Under the pieces are notes generated by a model, which was given only the letters and a program-made list of their open reading frames with translations, was not told where the DNA came from and searched no databases. A DNA stretch of 64,000 nucleotides from Zopfochytrium polystomum (taxonomy: Eukaryota > Chytridiomycota > Chytridiomycetes > Chytridiales > Chytridiaceae): assembly GCA_025765615.1 (NCBI GenBank), contig JAIVFJ010000003.1:186001-250000 (forward strand), written 5' to 3'. This document shows positions 46,170 to 57,522 of this stretch, one piece after another (position 1 is the stretch's first letter; each line of letters starts with the position of its first letter). Made by a program: the position numbers and the translations under genes.

Positions 46170-47489
46170 CTACATGGCCGGTTCCATCACGGGCCGAAGC
46201 GGTCTGAACACAGCAAGCCTGTCGACCCAACGCAGCGAAGCGGGCTCGACGAAAGTGAAGCCGGGAAGGGACGATCCGGCCTGAAGGAGCTGGTAGCACA
46301 ACCCCAGGGCCCTGACGATCTCGACCATTTCGACCAGCGGCTCCTCGCTGCTGGCCCTGATTCCGCAAAAGTCGAGCGCTTCCATGATCAGGTCCACCGC
46401 GACCAAGGTCAGCTCTAGCCACCGCCCGCTGCAGAACGAATCGACGGCGTCGTTGCCGATCTGCCTCAGGTCCGCCAGCGACCACACGCCGCCCAGGGTC
46501 CTGTCCGTCAGCGCCTCGGGCGGGACGGCGGCGAAAAAGTAGTTTAGAAAGTCCAGGAGCCGGATCCGGTTGTACTGAAGCAGCCGCGGGATGCTGCGTG
46601 CGAGCAGGTTCGAGGCGATGCCGGGGAGGTTGTATGTTGAGCAGGCCGGGTGGTCGTGCAGGACCCTCGACCAGAACAGGATCTGGTCGTGGATGGGGGC
46701 GTTGGGGGGCAGTGCTGCCGCCGGGTCCAGGAGGTACTGCAGGTCCCTTGATCGGGGCTTTGTTTTGCTGGGAGCTGGCGATGGGGAGGCTGATCCTTTG
46801 GATGACGGGGCTCGAATGAACGACGGCAGCGGCGTTGAGCCGTTTGGTGGGTTGGACTCTGCGGCTCCGTTGGACAGCTGTACTGCGGGATAGCAATTGC
46901 AGGCTGGAATGGAGGCGCCACAGCGGAAGCAGAGCAGCGCACCCCACATGGGCACAGAGGCGGGGCGGTCGGGCATTTGGCGGGATGGGTGTGATTGGGG
47001 CAGCGATGAAGGCAGAGGACGCCGGTGCTCGAACGGTGTCGTCGGCGGCGGGGGGGCAATGAACTGCGGCGAGGGAGAGGAGGCAGCTACTGACGGCGCA
47101 GAGTGCAGCGGCGTCGTGGATCGCACAGTCATTTGAGGTGAAGGTTGACGGTGCTGTTGCTGTTGCCGGGGCTGCAAGGGGGGCGGCATGGGCGACGAAG
47201 GAGCAGTTTTCGCCGAAGCAGCCTCCAAGGCCGGGGCTTCACGGGCACCCGTCGCAGGAGTTGTGTCCATGGGAGCGAGGGCTTCCTCAGCCTCAGCCTC
47301 AGTCTCGGCCTCGGTCCCCGTTTGCTGCTTTGGTCCAACCACCTCCGCCGCCGCCGCCGTGGCCAAGGCCCCTGGGTCCGATGGCGCAGAGGCAGAAAGA
47401 GTCGGGGACGACGACGGCTGCCGTGCCGTTGGAGGAGGGGGAAGGAGCGACGACGACGGCGATGGGGACGGCACTGCTGACAAGGTCAT
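46170..47489 (-). CDS. Pro/Ser/Ala-rich protein with helical C-terminal domain, unrecognised
   Basis: Not recognised. A single exon of about 440 codons starts at ATG 47489 (MTLSAVPSPSPSSS). The frame continues further upstream only through a GA repeat and is not coding there. The first 200 residues are low-complexity Pro/Ser/Ala/Gln. A short Cys-containing motif (LLCFRCGASIPACNCY, about 46950-46900) looks like a small zinc-binding knuckle. The last 200 residues form a predicted helical domain (IHDQILFWSRVLHDHP, NRIRLLDFLNYFFAAVPPE, RWLELTLVAVDLIMEALDF, EIVRALGLCYQLLQAG) ending MEPAM at 46170. It is convergent with the channel gene, with 80 bases between stops. Confidence 0.6.
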   Translation of the reverse strand: MTLSAVPSPSPSSSLLPPPPTARQPSSSPTLSASAPSDPGALATAAAAEVVGPKQQTGTEAETEAEAEEALAPMDTTPATGAREAPALEAASAKTAPSSPMPPPLQPRQQQQHRQPSPQMTVRSTTPLHSAPSVAASSPSPQFIAPPPPTTPFEHRRPLPSSLPQSHPSRQMPDRPASVPMWGALLCFRCGASIPACNCYPAVQLSNGAAESNPPNGSTPLPSFIRAPSSKGSASPSPAPSKTKPRSRDLQYLLDPAAALPPNAPIHDQILFWSRVLHDHPACSTYNLPGIASNLLARSIPRLLQYNRIRLLDFLNYFFAAVPPEALTDRTLGGVWSLADLRQIGNDAVDSFCSGRWLELTLVAVDLIMEALDFCGIRASSEEPLVEMVEIVRALGLCYQLLQAGSSLPGFTFVEPASLRWVDRLAVFRPLRPVMEPAM

Positions 47490-47581
47490 GCTGGTTGTTG
47501 TTGTTGATGAAAAAAAATTTTCTCCTGTTTTTTTTCTTTTCTTTTTCTTTTCTCCTTCTCGAATCCCTGGATTTCCCGAAC

Positions 47582-47619
<38 letters not shown>

Positions 47620-48022
47620 ACAACAACAACAACACGGAGACAGACAGACAGGAAACCAAGAAACAAAGACACCCACATTCCGTTTCCACGCGGCTGGGGT
47701 GCTGTGCTTTGCAGAGACAACCGGCTGACTCCTGCGAGCCCCCACACAATCACGGATGACAGGAGAAACAAACAGCGTCGCGTCAACTCTGGCACACCCA
47801 TCTTCCACTATGCCCTTGAGCCTCCCAGTGCCAACTCTATAATGGTGGTGTTCCCAGTGTGCGTTATCCACCACTATCTTGGAGCCAAAGCGTTTCACCC
47901 TCAACTATCTTTCATCTCGAAGTCCTCCACATCCTCCAAGAAAGAATGTAACAAACGAAGTGGGATGGGCAACCCGAGCCATGATAGCCTCTTCGTCCTG
48001 AAGGATGGGTAAAGCGGTTTAT
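47490..48022. other. intergenic with GA microsatellite
   Basis: A spacer between two minus-strand genes. It has a T-rich stretch (47516-47555) and a (GA)n run (47583-47618) within 130 bases of the downstream start codon. No gene is supported in 47620-48022. Confidence 0.45.
47583..47618. repeat. (GA)n microsatellite
   Basis: About 36 bases of uninterrupted GA dinucleotide in the promoter or 5' leader of the 47489 gene. Confidence 0.95.
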
Positions 48023-48788
48023 TTACTCTTCTTTTGTCATGAAAACAATCAACCCCATAACGGCAAGCAGAACAACTTTCAGGATTGGGTAATCGGTCAA
48101 GATGATGGTTACCATCCCAATGTCTGTAATTTGTGTAATTTGTGAATTGAGAGTGTCGAGGGCACAGTAAGTCCCTGCGTGGCAAATATACAGAAAGGAA
48201 GAACAAAAAGAAGCACGTACATGGAAGAAACCCTTTCACACGTCCAACAACGTCCTTGTTGCTGACCCACATTTGCTGCGGGTTGTAGAGGCCCCGGTCG
48301 TTAAGTCCGTTGTTGTCGCCTTTCGTTAGGAGAAATTGCTCTCCTGTCTGAATGCTGCAAACCGAAAAGGGTGTGGACGCGTTAAAACACCTTGTGTTCG
48401 TACGCTGGTGAACGCGTTCCAGCAAAAGGGGCTCGCTGCCCGCACTCAACTTGTCATGAACTTCAAGGACTCGATGAACTATAGGAATGTCCTTGTTTTT
48501 TATTTTGAAGACGCAAATGTCGCCGGCACGGATTGGATCGCTGCCGAGGGTAAGGAAGAGGAGGTCACCGCGCTGAAAGGCAGGTTCCATACTTTCACTG
48601 ATCGGAGATTGAGTTTTAGGAACGATGAGTCCACTTCCTCCAAATGCGGTTTGGAAAAAAAAGGGGAGTGTTGTGTACCTCAGAACGACGACTATTGGCG
48701 ATTCGCTGTTCGTGAAAACGGCCATTCCTTTCCAGATCATCAGTGCGGACGAGAGGATCAAGAAGAAGTTTAGGCCTTGATGGGCCAT
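48023..48788 (-). CDS. SEC11: signal peptidase complex catalytic subunit Sec11
   Basis: Catalytic subunit of the ER signal peptidase, which removes signal peptides from secretory proteins. Exon 1 starts at 48788 ([19 protein letters not shown], the N-terminal anchor) and reads [16 protein letters not shown] intron joins it to [16 protein letters not shown], which carries the catalytic Ser before Met. Further blocks are [12 protein letters not shown] (catalytic His), [17 protein letters not shown] (acidic residues) and [11 protein letters not shown] final exon is spliced to [16 protein letters not shown] and the C-terminal hydrophobic stretch [13 protein letters not shown] ending KEE. Removing one in-frame intron (about 48435-48355) restores the usual length of about 170-180 residues. 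No frame errors are needed. Confidence 0.93.
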
Positions 48789-48916
48789 TTGCCGCCTTTC
48801 GAACGCATGCGTTTAAAAGATGTTCTGTAATGACACTGAAACAATGACGCGCTGTGCAGTCCGAATGGATGGATGCGCACCATGAGAGCCGGCCCAACGA
48901 CGCAAATGACTCGAAC

Positions 48917-49822
48917 ATGTTCGACTCTTTCACGATCGGACGATCAACACTTTTTCCTGTCGATCTGGTTGAAACTTGTCAACGAAGTGGCGTCGCAAGC
49001 ACACTGCCTTGGCCTTTGGCTTGCCACTGCCACAACCGTCACAAGACGCGCCTTCTCCACCACTCGAAGAGGTAGCTCGCGACCTTTCGCGCAGCCATCG
49101 CCGGCGCCGCGGACTCTAACGAGCTGGACCACGACCCGCGAGGAACTCACAACGTTGGCGGCCCGCTGAGCGCGTGCCTGAACCCAGGATCCGGGACCAA
49201 CGCCACGCCCACATCAGCGGCCCCTTCCACGCCAGCATGTTACGATCGGCTGCGCGAAGTCGGTCTAACGTTGGCCCAAAAGGAAAAGGCTGCAGCGGCG
49301 GAGCGGAATGAAGAGTAAGGGCTGGTTTCTTTGGATTTGAGAAAACACGTCATGGAGTTCAGGACTGATAAGCCTGTGTGAAGGCTTCTGAGAGCACTTG
49401 CATTTACAGTGAGTTTGGATTTGAGTGTCGCCGGGGCGGCTATGAAAAGACATTCTACTCTTTGTTTGGTTTGTCAAGTGGCCTTTCCCTGCACACGTCA
49501 TCATTTCTTCACCAGCATCGCGCGGAATTCATCTTGCGACTTTCCCACCCGCCCATCCGACTGTGCTGCTGATGCCAATCCTGCGGACGAGGAAGTGGCG
49601 GATGATGAAGAAGACGAGGAGGAAGTGGGGGTTGCCAACGTGGCCGAAGCAGAGGCTTCTCCAACCAGGCTTGATGCAACTACCGGCTGTATCCGTCTTG
49701 GGGGCTGTTTTCGCGCCGAAGGCATGGTGGCGCGGGGTCGCATCGATATTGCAGACGACCTGGTGCACATATGGGTTAGGCTATTGCAAACCAGAGTAAG
49801 CAGCAACAGGGTCCTCACGTAG
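48917..49822 (+). CDS. unrecognised gene, 3' end overlapping SART3
   Basis: Not recognised. Coding-like parts: an N-terminal segment from about 48917 (MFDSFTIGRSTLFP) or an alternative frame with a presequence-like TRRAFSTTRRGSS; an exon about 49099-49314 reading DSNELDHDPRGTHNVGGP and YDRLREVGLTLAQKEKAAAA; and a last part from about 49425 with LCLVCQVAFPCTRHHFF, an acidic run (DEEVADDEEDEEE) and IRLGGCFRAEGMVARGRID. The Cys-x2-Cys...His-His pattern might bind zinc. The stop at 49822 overlaps the minus-strand SART3 stop (49815) by 8 bases. Exon junctions are uncertain. Confidence 0.4.
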
Positions 49823-52800
49823 CGTTTTCGGCCGCTGGTTCCGGACCATTGACAGGTTCTGCACGAGTCGTATTCGTTCCCCTCGGGTTCCTTTGGTCGC
49901 TTGTTCTACCTTCATCCCCTTTTTTGGATTTCCTGCCGTGGAAATCGTCATTCACGAACACGGAAGTGGCATTCCCTCCGCTTACCCTTTGCTGCGAACG
50001 TTCGGGTCGGACCTGGTCACGACCAAAAATCGACCCTTCCAATTGAAGCCGTTGAGGGACAGCGCGGCGGAAGCAGATTCCTCAACAAGAAAAGGCAACC
50101 GTCAATCTCCAAAAACTTCGTTTCAGCCCTACCTCGGTATCAAACTCAACAAATCCGGCACCTCTGGGAACGCCATCAGCTTGATACAACAGGCGAACAG
50201 CTTTAACCAATCCGTGCTATTTATTTAAAATTAGGCGGCTATAATGTGAATAAACCCCTCACCTGTTCAAACAGAGTCGTTACTTCCTCCTTAGTTGATG
50301 CCCGGGGAAAATTTGAAACGAATAACTCCTTTGGATCCGCAACTTTCTCCCTAATCACATTGGTGGTGAAAGTGAATCGTGATCAGTAGAACCAACAACA
50401 CAAGATAATTCCCAAACTTTTTCATTTTCGGATCGGCGATAGCAACAGATATCTTTCTCCCCGGAAATCCTTCCAACGGCTTTGCATCCAATGATAAGGA
50501 CCGCTCGGCGGACTTCGCAACATCAAACACAATGAACGCAAACGCCATAGAAGTTCGATGAATCAGCCGAATATCACATATTTTGCCAAACTTAACGCAG
50601 GAGCGCAATCGTTAGTTCTCAAATGATCATCTGGTTCTTTTACCTTCCCAAACACGGACCGAAGGACAGGTTTGTCGACGGCTATGTCCAAATTCGTCAC
50701 ATATATCTTTCGCCCCTCGTCATTTGCTTCGTCAAAGTTATTCCATTCACGAGATGGGATGCAGCGCTTTACCACCACTGGATGCTTGGCGACTGTTATG
50801 TTTTTTCTCTTCACCACATCTTGTGCCTCTTCCTATTTTTGAGCTACATTTTAATGACGAATACATAATTTTGCACAACTCACCGCGCTTGAGAATTCAA
50901 CGTATCCCAATTTGGATCCATCTTCGTTTGTTTCCACATAATAATCTACCAATTTTTTCTGAGGATATTTTAGGGAGGCAACATCAAAATAGCGGACTTT
51001 AAAGTTACCATCAATGCACCAAACGCACGGTTAAGCGATGCGGCATCCGCTTCTGGGACCAATTCGCTGACTTGAACCATATTTCCTGCGCTGGGACTGT
51101 TGCAATATCGGAGCAATGGGAAGTAAGAAAGTAAGCGACACAGCTACTGAGTAGTCTTACTTGTCGATTGTCACAAACTGTGGTTTTGCTTGCTCGTCAA
51201 CTTGCATGGAACTTGAGTCATCTTCACCTTTCGGTTCTTCCCGATTCTTCTTTTGCCGCTTTCGCTGCTGCCCTCCATCACCATCCTCGGCATTGTCTTG
51301 ATTCCTTGGCCGCTTCTCGGGTGCGCTCTCTGTCGTACTATCAACGCCGTTCGCTCCGTGCGCTGCTGTCTTCGAAACTAGTCAACTGAGCTGAACTGGC
51401 CAACGCGACATAATTCCTCACCTTTTGCCACCTTTTTGCATTAAAGCCTTCCTGAACCTTAATTTTGCCTCTCGCCCTAAAATAATCCTCCAGGGTCCCA
51501 TGTCGGCTCTCAAAGTCCAGCCATTTATCAAAAACCCTTTGGGGCCAATCGACCGTTCGGTTGCATCCTTGCTTCAATATTGCGCGAGCACGCTCTACGT
51601 CATTTGCAACATTAAGCTCGAAGTCAGCGGCCTCAACGTACAGGGAGCTGTCGGATGCGTGCTTTTTAAGGAGCTCGTCATATAAAGTATGGGCGTTTTG
51701 GAGATTCTTGAAAAGATGCACCTGAGGAGGATCGAACGAGCGGCAAGATCGAGAAAAGGACTTAGACAGACGTGATTCAGGTTCGGTTATTCCTTACTTC
51801 GTCATCGATTTGCAGTCTCTCCAGACGTAATTGGGCGTCTCCGCCACACTCTAGATGCACCGAGGAATTGAATATCTGTCGAGTGCGCGAAATAAACTTA
51901 CTCTCTGCAATGAGGTTAATACCTTCTTCGTACGACGTTCGGAGTAATGATTCATTTTCTTCGCTTGGGTCTAAACCATGGTACTTAGTCCACAACTCGT
52001 CCCATAGAACTACTTCGAATTACCTTCTACATAAAGACCACGGAGAATAAAGCAAAATGCTTTCACCAGAGCGACGAGCTGGTCGCTGTTCCTAAGCTGC
52101 GAAACGAAAGCGCATCCAGCGTTGTATGTCGCAGCTAAGGCATCCAGTTCGTAAGCGCCACCAAACTGTGTGAACAGGGTTAGAAAAACTGCCAAAGCTA
52201 CAAGAGAAGTTCCTAATCACCGAAAGACGCAGGCGAAGTCCCCACAAATCGCCCGACCAGCTGCAGTTTCGAGTAGCACGACTTGCAACCTCAAGGATGA
52301 ATGGACTTCCAGAAAACTCGGTCACCTAGCAAATTGCGTGTGTAAGTACAGCAACGATCACACTTTTAGATTGAAACCAACTTTACCATGAATACTAGAT
52401 AATGCTCCCACAGGGAAGGGTCCAAGCAGTGAATGGTAGCTGCCCGCTCGAACAATGTCCTAACAAGAAGCTTGCTGTAGCCCTTTCTTTTCCGCTCGAA
52501 AGCAATATACTCCAGAAAGGTTGCCAAATCATTGTTTGTTTTAGTCTGCGTAGTGGAGCAGCTTCAATGAGGACAAAATTTTGGCCTGTTTACAGACGAA
52601 TGACACTGATAAAAACTTACGAGGAGTGTTTCGTATTTGTCGTACTTGTTGAACTCTGCTTCGGTCTTGGAACGAATGGTTCCAGCCGCTTTCATCTCTT
52701 CCTCGTACCTCATATTATCTACTTGAGTTACGAACGGGGAGTAGTCAGAATAAGTTTGGGCAAGGGCTGTCCAAAAAAAAGTTGGTCAGTCGACAGGTTC

Positions 52801-53673
52801 GAGGCTGGCAGGAAATCGACAACGCGTTCTCACTTGAGTGAGGCACTTTGAGTCTTGTATTGTACATCTTGCGAATCCTTTCGATCTGCTCGGGGCTTTC
52901 GTGCGTCTAAGGAGGGCGCGTCAAGCGTTCAAACTGCAGTTTGGCATAAACTTACCTCGAGAACTTGCATTTCAAAGTCCCTCCACACGTTCCAAGTCTG
53001 ATGGCTTTGCATCAAGTGGAGTTCGGTTGCCTTTGAGCCGACTGCGCAAACCTCGCGCGCTTCTGTGATGGACAGCCACGGCTTGGTGCGGCCGCCGTTA
53101 AGCTTTCCCTCGGCCTCTTCTTCGTCGCTCTCCTCCTCTGGAAACGCGCCAGATACAGCGTATTCCATGTACTCTTTCCACAAGTTTACGGCTTGAGAAT
53201 GATAAGCGCCGCTTGCAGCAATAGTCGAGCATGGAATCAAACAATGAACTTACAGAAATAGTCTTTTGTTGCTCTTGCATAAAGTTCCAATATGGCATGC
53301 TTTTGCTCGTCGGTTGTTGCCGCCATCTTCTCGTCCTCAATCCATTCAAGCCACAGCTCTACTCCCACTCTCGTTATGACGAATTGGAACGAAGGATCAA
53401 GGTTACCTTCTGAAAGGGGGAATATGGAGTGCATGGATTCGCGCGCCTGTCGAAGTTCTTCCAGTTGACCCAGCGCTTTAAGCAACGAAACGTATTTCAA
53501 ATGCGCGTTATACGCTAAGGGGTTTTCCGCCATCTTCGAACTAAATCAGAGTCCTTTTAATTAATTCCTGAGAGCCGTACCTCCTCCATGACAGCAAGTA
53601 AGTCGTTTTGGGCGAGATCGCGGTTGCCATCGCCATCGTTCGCAGCTGCGGTGGCACCCTCATCAGAGGACAT
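49815..53673 (-). CDS. PRP24: SART3/Prp24-like U6 snRNP recycling factor
   Basis: Nuclear splicing factor that anneals U4 and U6 snRNAs. The N-terminal half is a run of HAT helical repeats: YNAHLKYVSLLKALGQLEEL with ARESMHSIFPLSE (about 53500-53400), ELWLEWIEDEK, LYARATKDYF, LWKEYMEYAVSG (about 53185), LWTKYHGLD-type segment at about 51990, HTLYDELLKKHASDSSLYVE (about 51690) and VFDKWLDFESRHG (about 51530). The C-terminal half has two RRM domains: GRKIYVTNLDIAVDKPVLRS with FGKICDIRLIHRTSMAFAFI (50715-50530), then a second ending near 50000. A basic C-terminal end follows (FHGRKSKKG). HAT plus RRM is the metazoan/early-fungal SART3 arrangement rather than yeast Prp24. The start at 53673 (MSSDEGATAA) is 44 bases from the frataxin ATG. 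A 45-base intron after FPLSE is in frame and easily missed. Confidence 0.85.
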
Positions 53674-53717
53674 TTTGATGACAAGGTTGTGAAGCTCTTT
53701 GGCATTTGACACGAGGA

Positions 53718-54483
53718 ATGGCGCGACCACCACACCCAAGTTCTCTCGTTCGCGGCTTCGACGCTCTCCGCCCCTCGTGCCACCTGCATCCTTTCCGACG
53801 TGTTGCCGCCGCTCGCATTTACAATTCTACTTCAGCGGCACGGCTCTCCTCCCCATCTGTATCCTTGCTGACCCCTACTAAAACGACGATCGCTCTCGCG
53901 GCGGCCACGGCCTATCGGACTGAAGTTCGCCGTTTTACCGCAGCGGCTACTGACGAAAGGTACGGCGTCCCACGGCCGATCTTCTGCAAAACTGGCGAAC
54001 TCCCGTATTTAATCCACGTAACCATATTCTGAGCAGCTCATATCACAAAGCCGCCGACGCGCGCCTCGAATCTCTTGTCGACGAACTGGAAGAGTTGGGC
54101 GAGGGCGCAGAATATGACGTTGTGTACAGTGTTCGTACCTAGCATCGTCTCATGTGCATACTCAACTGTGACCGTCTGAACGCTTAACACAGAGCGGAGT
54201 GTTGACGTTGAAGACGGGACCGCGCGGAACATACGTTATCAACAAGCAGCCGCCGAATAAGCAAATATGGTTTTCGTCTCCCATCAGGCAAGCGATGTTA
54301 CTATTTGAGGTGCCTCGTCCGACTGACACTCCCACTGCATCACTTGCATTTAGCGGACCGCGCAGATTTGAACTCCGGGAAGGCGGCTGGAGAGATCCGC
54401 GCACTGACGTATTGCTGGAGGACATACTGGCGAGAGAGCTCTCGGATATTCTGAGCAAGCCGGTGCAGTTTTCGAAAACATAG
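53718..54483 (+). CDS. YFH1: frataxin
   Basis: Mitochondrial frataxin, which stimulates cysteine desulfurase in Fe-S cluster assembly. Exon 1 from ATG 53718 is an Arg/Ser/Ala-rich presequence ending TDE. It splices to SSYHKAADARLESLVDELEE and the acidic GEGAEYDVVYS. The next exon gives SGVLTLKTGPRGTYVINKQP and PNKQIWFSSPI. Then a GC-AG intron (about 54288-54353) leads to SGPRRFELREGGW and LEDILARELSDIL, with stop at 54483. The NKQPPNKQIW and acidic helix signatures are intact. The third intron is 66 bases, in frame and stop-free, so retention would insert 22 residues into the beta sheet. ORF callers may start upstream at a TTG. Confidence 0.93.
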
Positions 54484-54565
54484 AATACTAGTGGACAACC
54501 CAGTTTCATACCCACAGAAACGAAGCTTGTCCTTTTTCCATTCAAACGCCTGATCTTTTTCGCCT

Positions 54566-55513
54566 CTAAGTCTCCTTTTCCACCACCACTTTGAGCTCCA
54601 CCATCGAGCCGCCACCGACATCCACCACGACCCGATGCTCACCTATTTCCTTGATCCTCCCACCCGCTGTTGCTCCGCTGTCTCCCTCGATACGAACCGT
54701 ACCCCTTGCCACGTCCACACCAAACCGGTTCCGAAGTTCGGCAACGACGTCGTCGGCGGACACTGACCCGAAAGTTCGCTTTTCCCGTTCGTCGATAAGA
54801 GGACGCGCAAACTGGAGGGCAGGAAGTGATGCGAGTTTGGCGGCGAGATCGGCGCTGGCTTTTGCTGACTGCAAAGATTGACCTTCGCCGGCGGGTTTCG
54901 ATGCTTGAGCCCCACTGGTCGATAACGTTACGTCAAAGGACGCCGGAAGAATCTGGAATGAACGCGGCAATGAGAATCGGGTTGCATTTGAAGGATGGAT
55001 GGAATACCGTTTCTATCTTAGAAGAAGATGTCTTCGCCTTTGGTGCCCAGCCCTCCGGAAGAATTGGCCTTCCAGTCATGTGTGGGACGTAGTAGCCGAG
55101 CTTCAGGGGTATTATGTAGTTGCGTGCGGATTTTCTTGGAACTAGCACGATTTCACCTGTTCCGAGTGCACGGTCACGGGCTTCTTTCTACGAGGAAACT
55201 AAAAGAAGGAGGGGAAGGGGGGGCAAGCCAACCTACCCTTCTCGCCAATGCCAGGAAGGTCCTGCTGCAAAATGATGTGGATCTCTTTCTTCCTGAAGCC
55301 TCCTCCGCCAGGCTTTGACGCAGACCTTTCATCCAAGACGATTTGGGCAGCAGCGGCAGCCGACGCACTGCGGATGGTCGCGTCAGTACTCAAAGAAAGG
55401 CGACCAAAGGCTGAAGTTGGATGTGAAAGAAACGCGGCAGCGCGATGTCGCCCTGGCGACGCGGTGGTTGCCGACGGCAGCCTCGACGGAGCTGAAAGGG
55501 CGCAGCGACGCAT
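54566..55513 (-). CDS. mitochondrial ribosomal protein bL9m
   Basis: Mitochondrial large-subunit protein bL9. The start at 55513 (MRRCALSAPSRLPSATT) gives an Arg/Ser/Ala-rich targeting peptide. The N-terminal RNA-binding domain follows: KKEIHIILQQDLPGIGEKG (about 55300), then after a GT-AG intron ARDRALGTGEIVLVPRKSAR, NYIIPLKLGYYVP. After another intron comes ASFDVTLSTSG, a helical connector (ASADLAAKLASLPALQFARP) and the C-terminal domain (TFGSVSADDVVAELRNRFGV, IKEIGEHRVVVDVGGG), with stop at 54566. Retention of the full bacterial-type C-terminal domain is notable since some mitochondrial bL9 proteins have lost it. The 65-base gap to the TAF7 start must hold both promoters. Confidence 0.85.
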
Positions 55514-55577
55514 ATTGGGTCCAGGTCTGCCTTGTGCAAACTTGTCAAGAAGTTCTTCCTCTCTCGGGTTTGTTGAC

Positions 55578-57310
55578 ATGGAGGGAAGCACCAACTTTCG
55601 GGCAACACCCTCCGTCGTGGCACGGGTTGCGGCGCCCGCATCGGTGGTGGAACAACCAAACTCGCAGCAGCAGCAGCAGCAGCAGCAGGCACCACCACGT
55701 CCGAAAGCGCCGCCGCGGCGTCGGCGTCCTCCATCCTCATCTGCCGCTGGCGGCCGGGGTGGTGCCGGTCCTGGTGGTGGTCCACGCCCCAAGGTTGCGG
55801 CTTCCTCTGCGGCGTCATCGCCAAACATCCTCGCCACCATCGCCGCGTCCGAGGGCTCCAAAAATGACATCGACCCTCCCACCGAAGAGCACGTAATATT
55901 TCGTGTCGTCGATGCCGGCCTGCGCACGCGCCTGAGGGAGGCCATCAAAGCACGAACTGTAGACCAGGTGTCGTCGCTCAAGTTCGATGGTTTGCTCGCC
56001 TCCTACCACTTGTTCTCCGTAGCTGACGGCATTCGCAACAAATCAGATCCAAGACACGGAAAGTTCACTTTCTCGGGAGAGTCCTTCCCGGTCCGGCTTG
56101 TTGACCTTCCCTGCATCATCGAATCGCAGCAGAACGTCGACGGCCGACAGTTCTTCAAGATCGCCGACATATCGCAGGTGGTTTTCCTGTTGCTGGAACA
56201 GCGATCGAGGCGGGCAGTCAGCCTAACAAACATTGCCAGATGCTCATCATCGGAGAATCGCCGGATGCTCTGGAGACGTCGGGCGTCGACGACTACGTTT
56301 GGCCGCATGGACTCACACCGCCACTACGCCACGTCCGCAAACGACGCTTTCGGAAACGAATATCGAAGCGGGTAATCCTTCATCACCCTTCCGATCTCAC
56401 GACCCCTGTTTTGCGAGATGTTCGGCTGAAACATTTTTTTTTTTTAGGCAATCGAAGACGTCGAACGCGAGGTCGAACGGCTTCTCAAAGCCGACGCGGA
56501 GGCAGAGGATGTGCGGTACGAGGAGCTCTTCGACGAAGGCGGAACCGGCAACGACAATGACAATGACGGTGTGGGAGGCGGTGGCGCGGCGGACGACGAT
56601 GAGGAGGTGGACGACGGAGACGCCGACGATGGCTTTGGAGACCTCGACAATGAGCTCGCCGCCATCGACGTGATCGGCGCCAGCGGTGAGCGCAGTGCGG
56701 GCGACATGGTTCCACTTGCTGGGGCGTACGTCGATGACGACGGTGACGGCGGTGCAGGCGGTGCTGTAAGTGCGGCCGGCGGCGGCGGCGACAGCGGAGA
56801 CTTTGATATGGACGACGCGTTTGACGACGCGTTTGCTGCCGAGATCGAGAGTGCGCTTGGCAATGCTGCGGCTGACGGAGGAGACGTCGGCGGCGATGGC
56901 GATGATGACGGAGATGCTGGCAATGGGAACCAGCTGCACGCTGGCGGTGGCGACGCTGAGGCTCGTGATGGAGATGACTCGGGAGAGTCTGACGAAGAGG
57001 ACGAAAGCGACGGTACGTTGACCCATCGAAGATAACATTGATTAGTTTGATGTCTAACTGTATCTGTTTGCGAAGTAGATGGGGAACTGGACGAGTTGAA
57101 ATACGCCATAGCTGATTTGGACGCGAAAATTGGAGAGAGACAGGGCGCTATTGCGATGCAGGCGAATCCGATTATTCGGGTAAGAAGTTTCGGTATTTGG
57201 TTGGGTCCGCACTCAAAATCTACTCTTAGCGCCGATTCGAAGCCGCACTGCGGGAGCTTCAGGAAGAACGCGATGCAAAGATGAAGGACCTTGAGTCTCG
57301 GCGAGCTTAA
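55578..57310 (+). CDS. TAF7: TFIID subunit TAF7
   Basis: TAF7 subunit of the general transcription factor TFIID, which contacts TAF1. From ATG 55578 the first 90 residues are Gln/Pro/Gly-rich, including a CAG-encoded poly-Gln run. The TAFII55 domain follows: EEHVIFRVVDAGLRTRLREA, FTFSGESFPVRLVDLPCIIE, SQQNVDGRQFFKIADISQ, then by splicing MLIIGESP, the VDDYVWPHGLTPPLRHVRKR block and RFRKRISKR. Next are AIEDVEREVERLLKADAEAE and a very acidic Gly/Asp-rich region (56520-57010). Short C-terminal exons give ELDELKYAIADLDAKIGERQ and FEAALRELQEERDAKMKDLE, a coiled coil ending at 57310. About four short GT-AG introns. No frame errors are needed. Confidence 0.9.
55664..55688 (+). repeat. (CAG)n in TAF7
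   Basis: Eight CAG codons encoding poly-Gln in the disordered N-terminus of TAF7. Likely length-polymorphic. Confidence 0.9.
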
Positions 57311-57522
57311 GTGGGAAAAAAAAAAAGGACAACATGCAATACCCGAATCGGATGGAAACTGCCAAAGCTTTGCCAGGCCCCACTCTCCGATATTTGCTTT
57401 GCCCCGGGCCTCATGTTTGCTCTGGTAGGTCGCAAATGTCTTCGGGAATATCGCGACGAGGAACCCACATAGAACACATAGAATGCTTCAAATGTATATC
57501 CCGAAGGTTTTGAGATGAGAAA

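Noticed and set aside
47490..47801. Upstream 100 codons of the minus-strand ORF 46170-47801
   Set aside because: They are read through a GA microsatellite and T-rich DNA (Ser-Leu and Lys runs); the first credible ATG is 47489.
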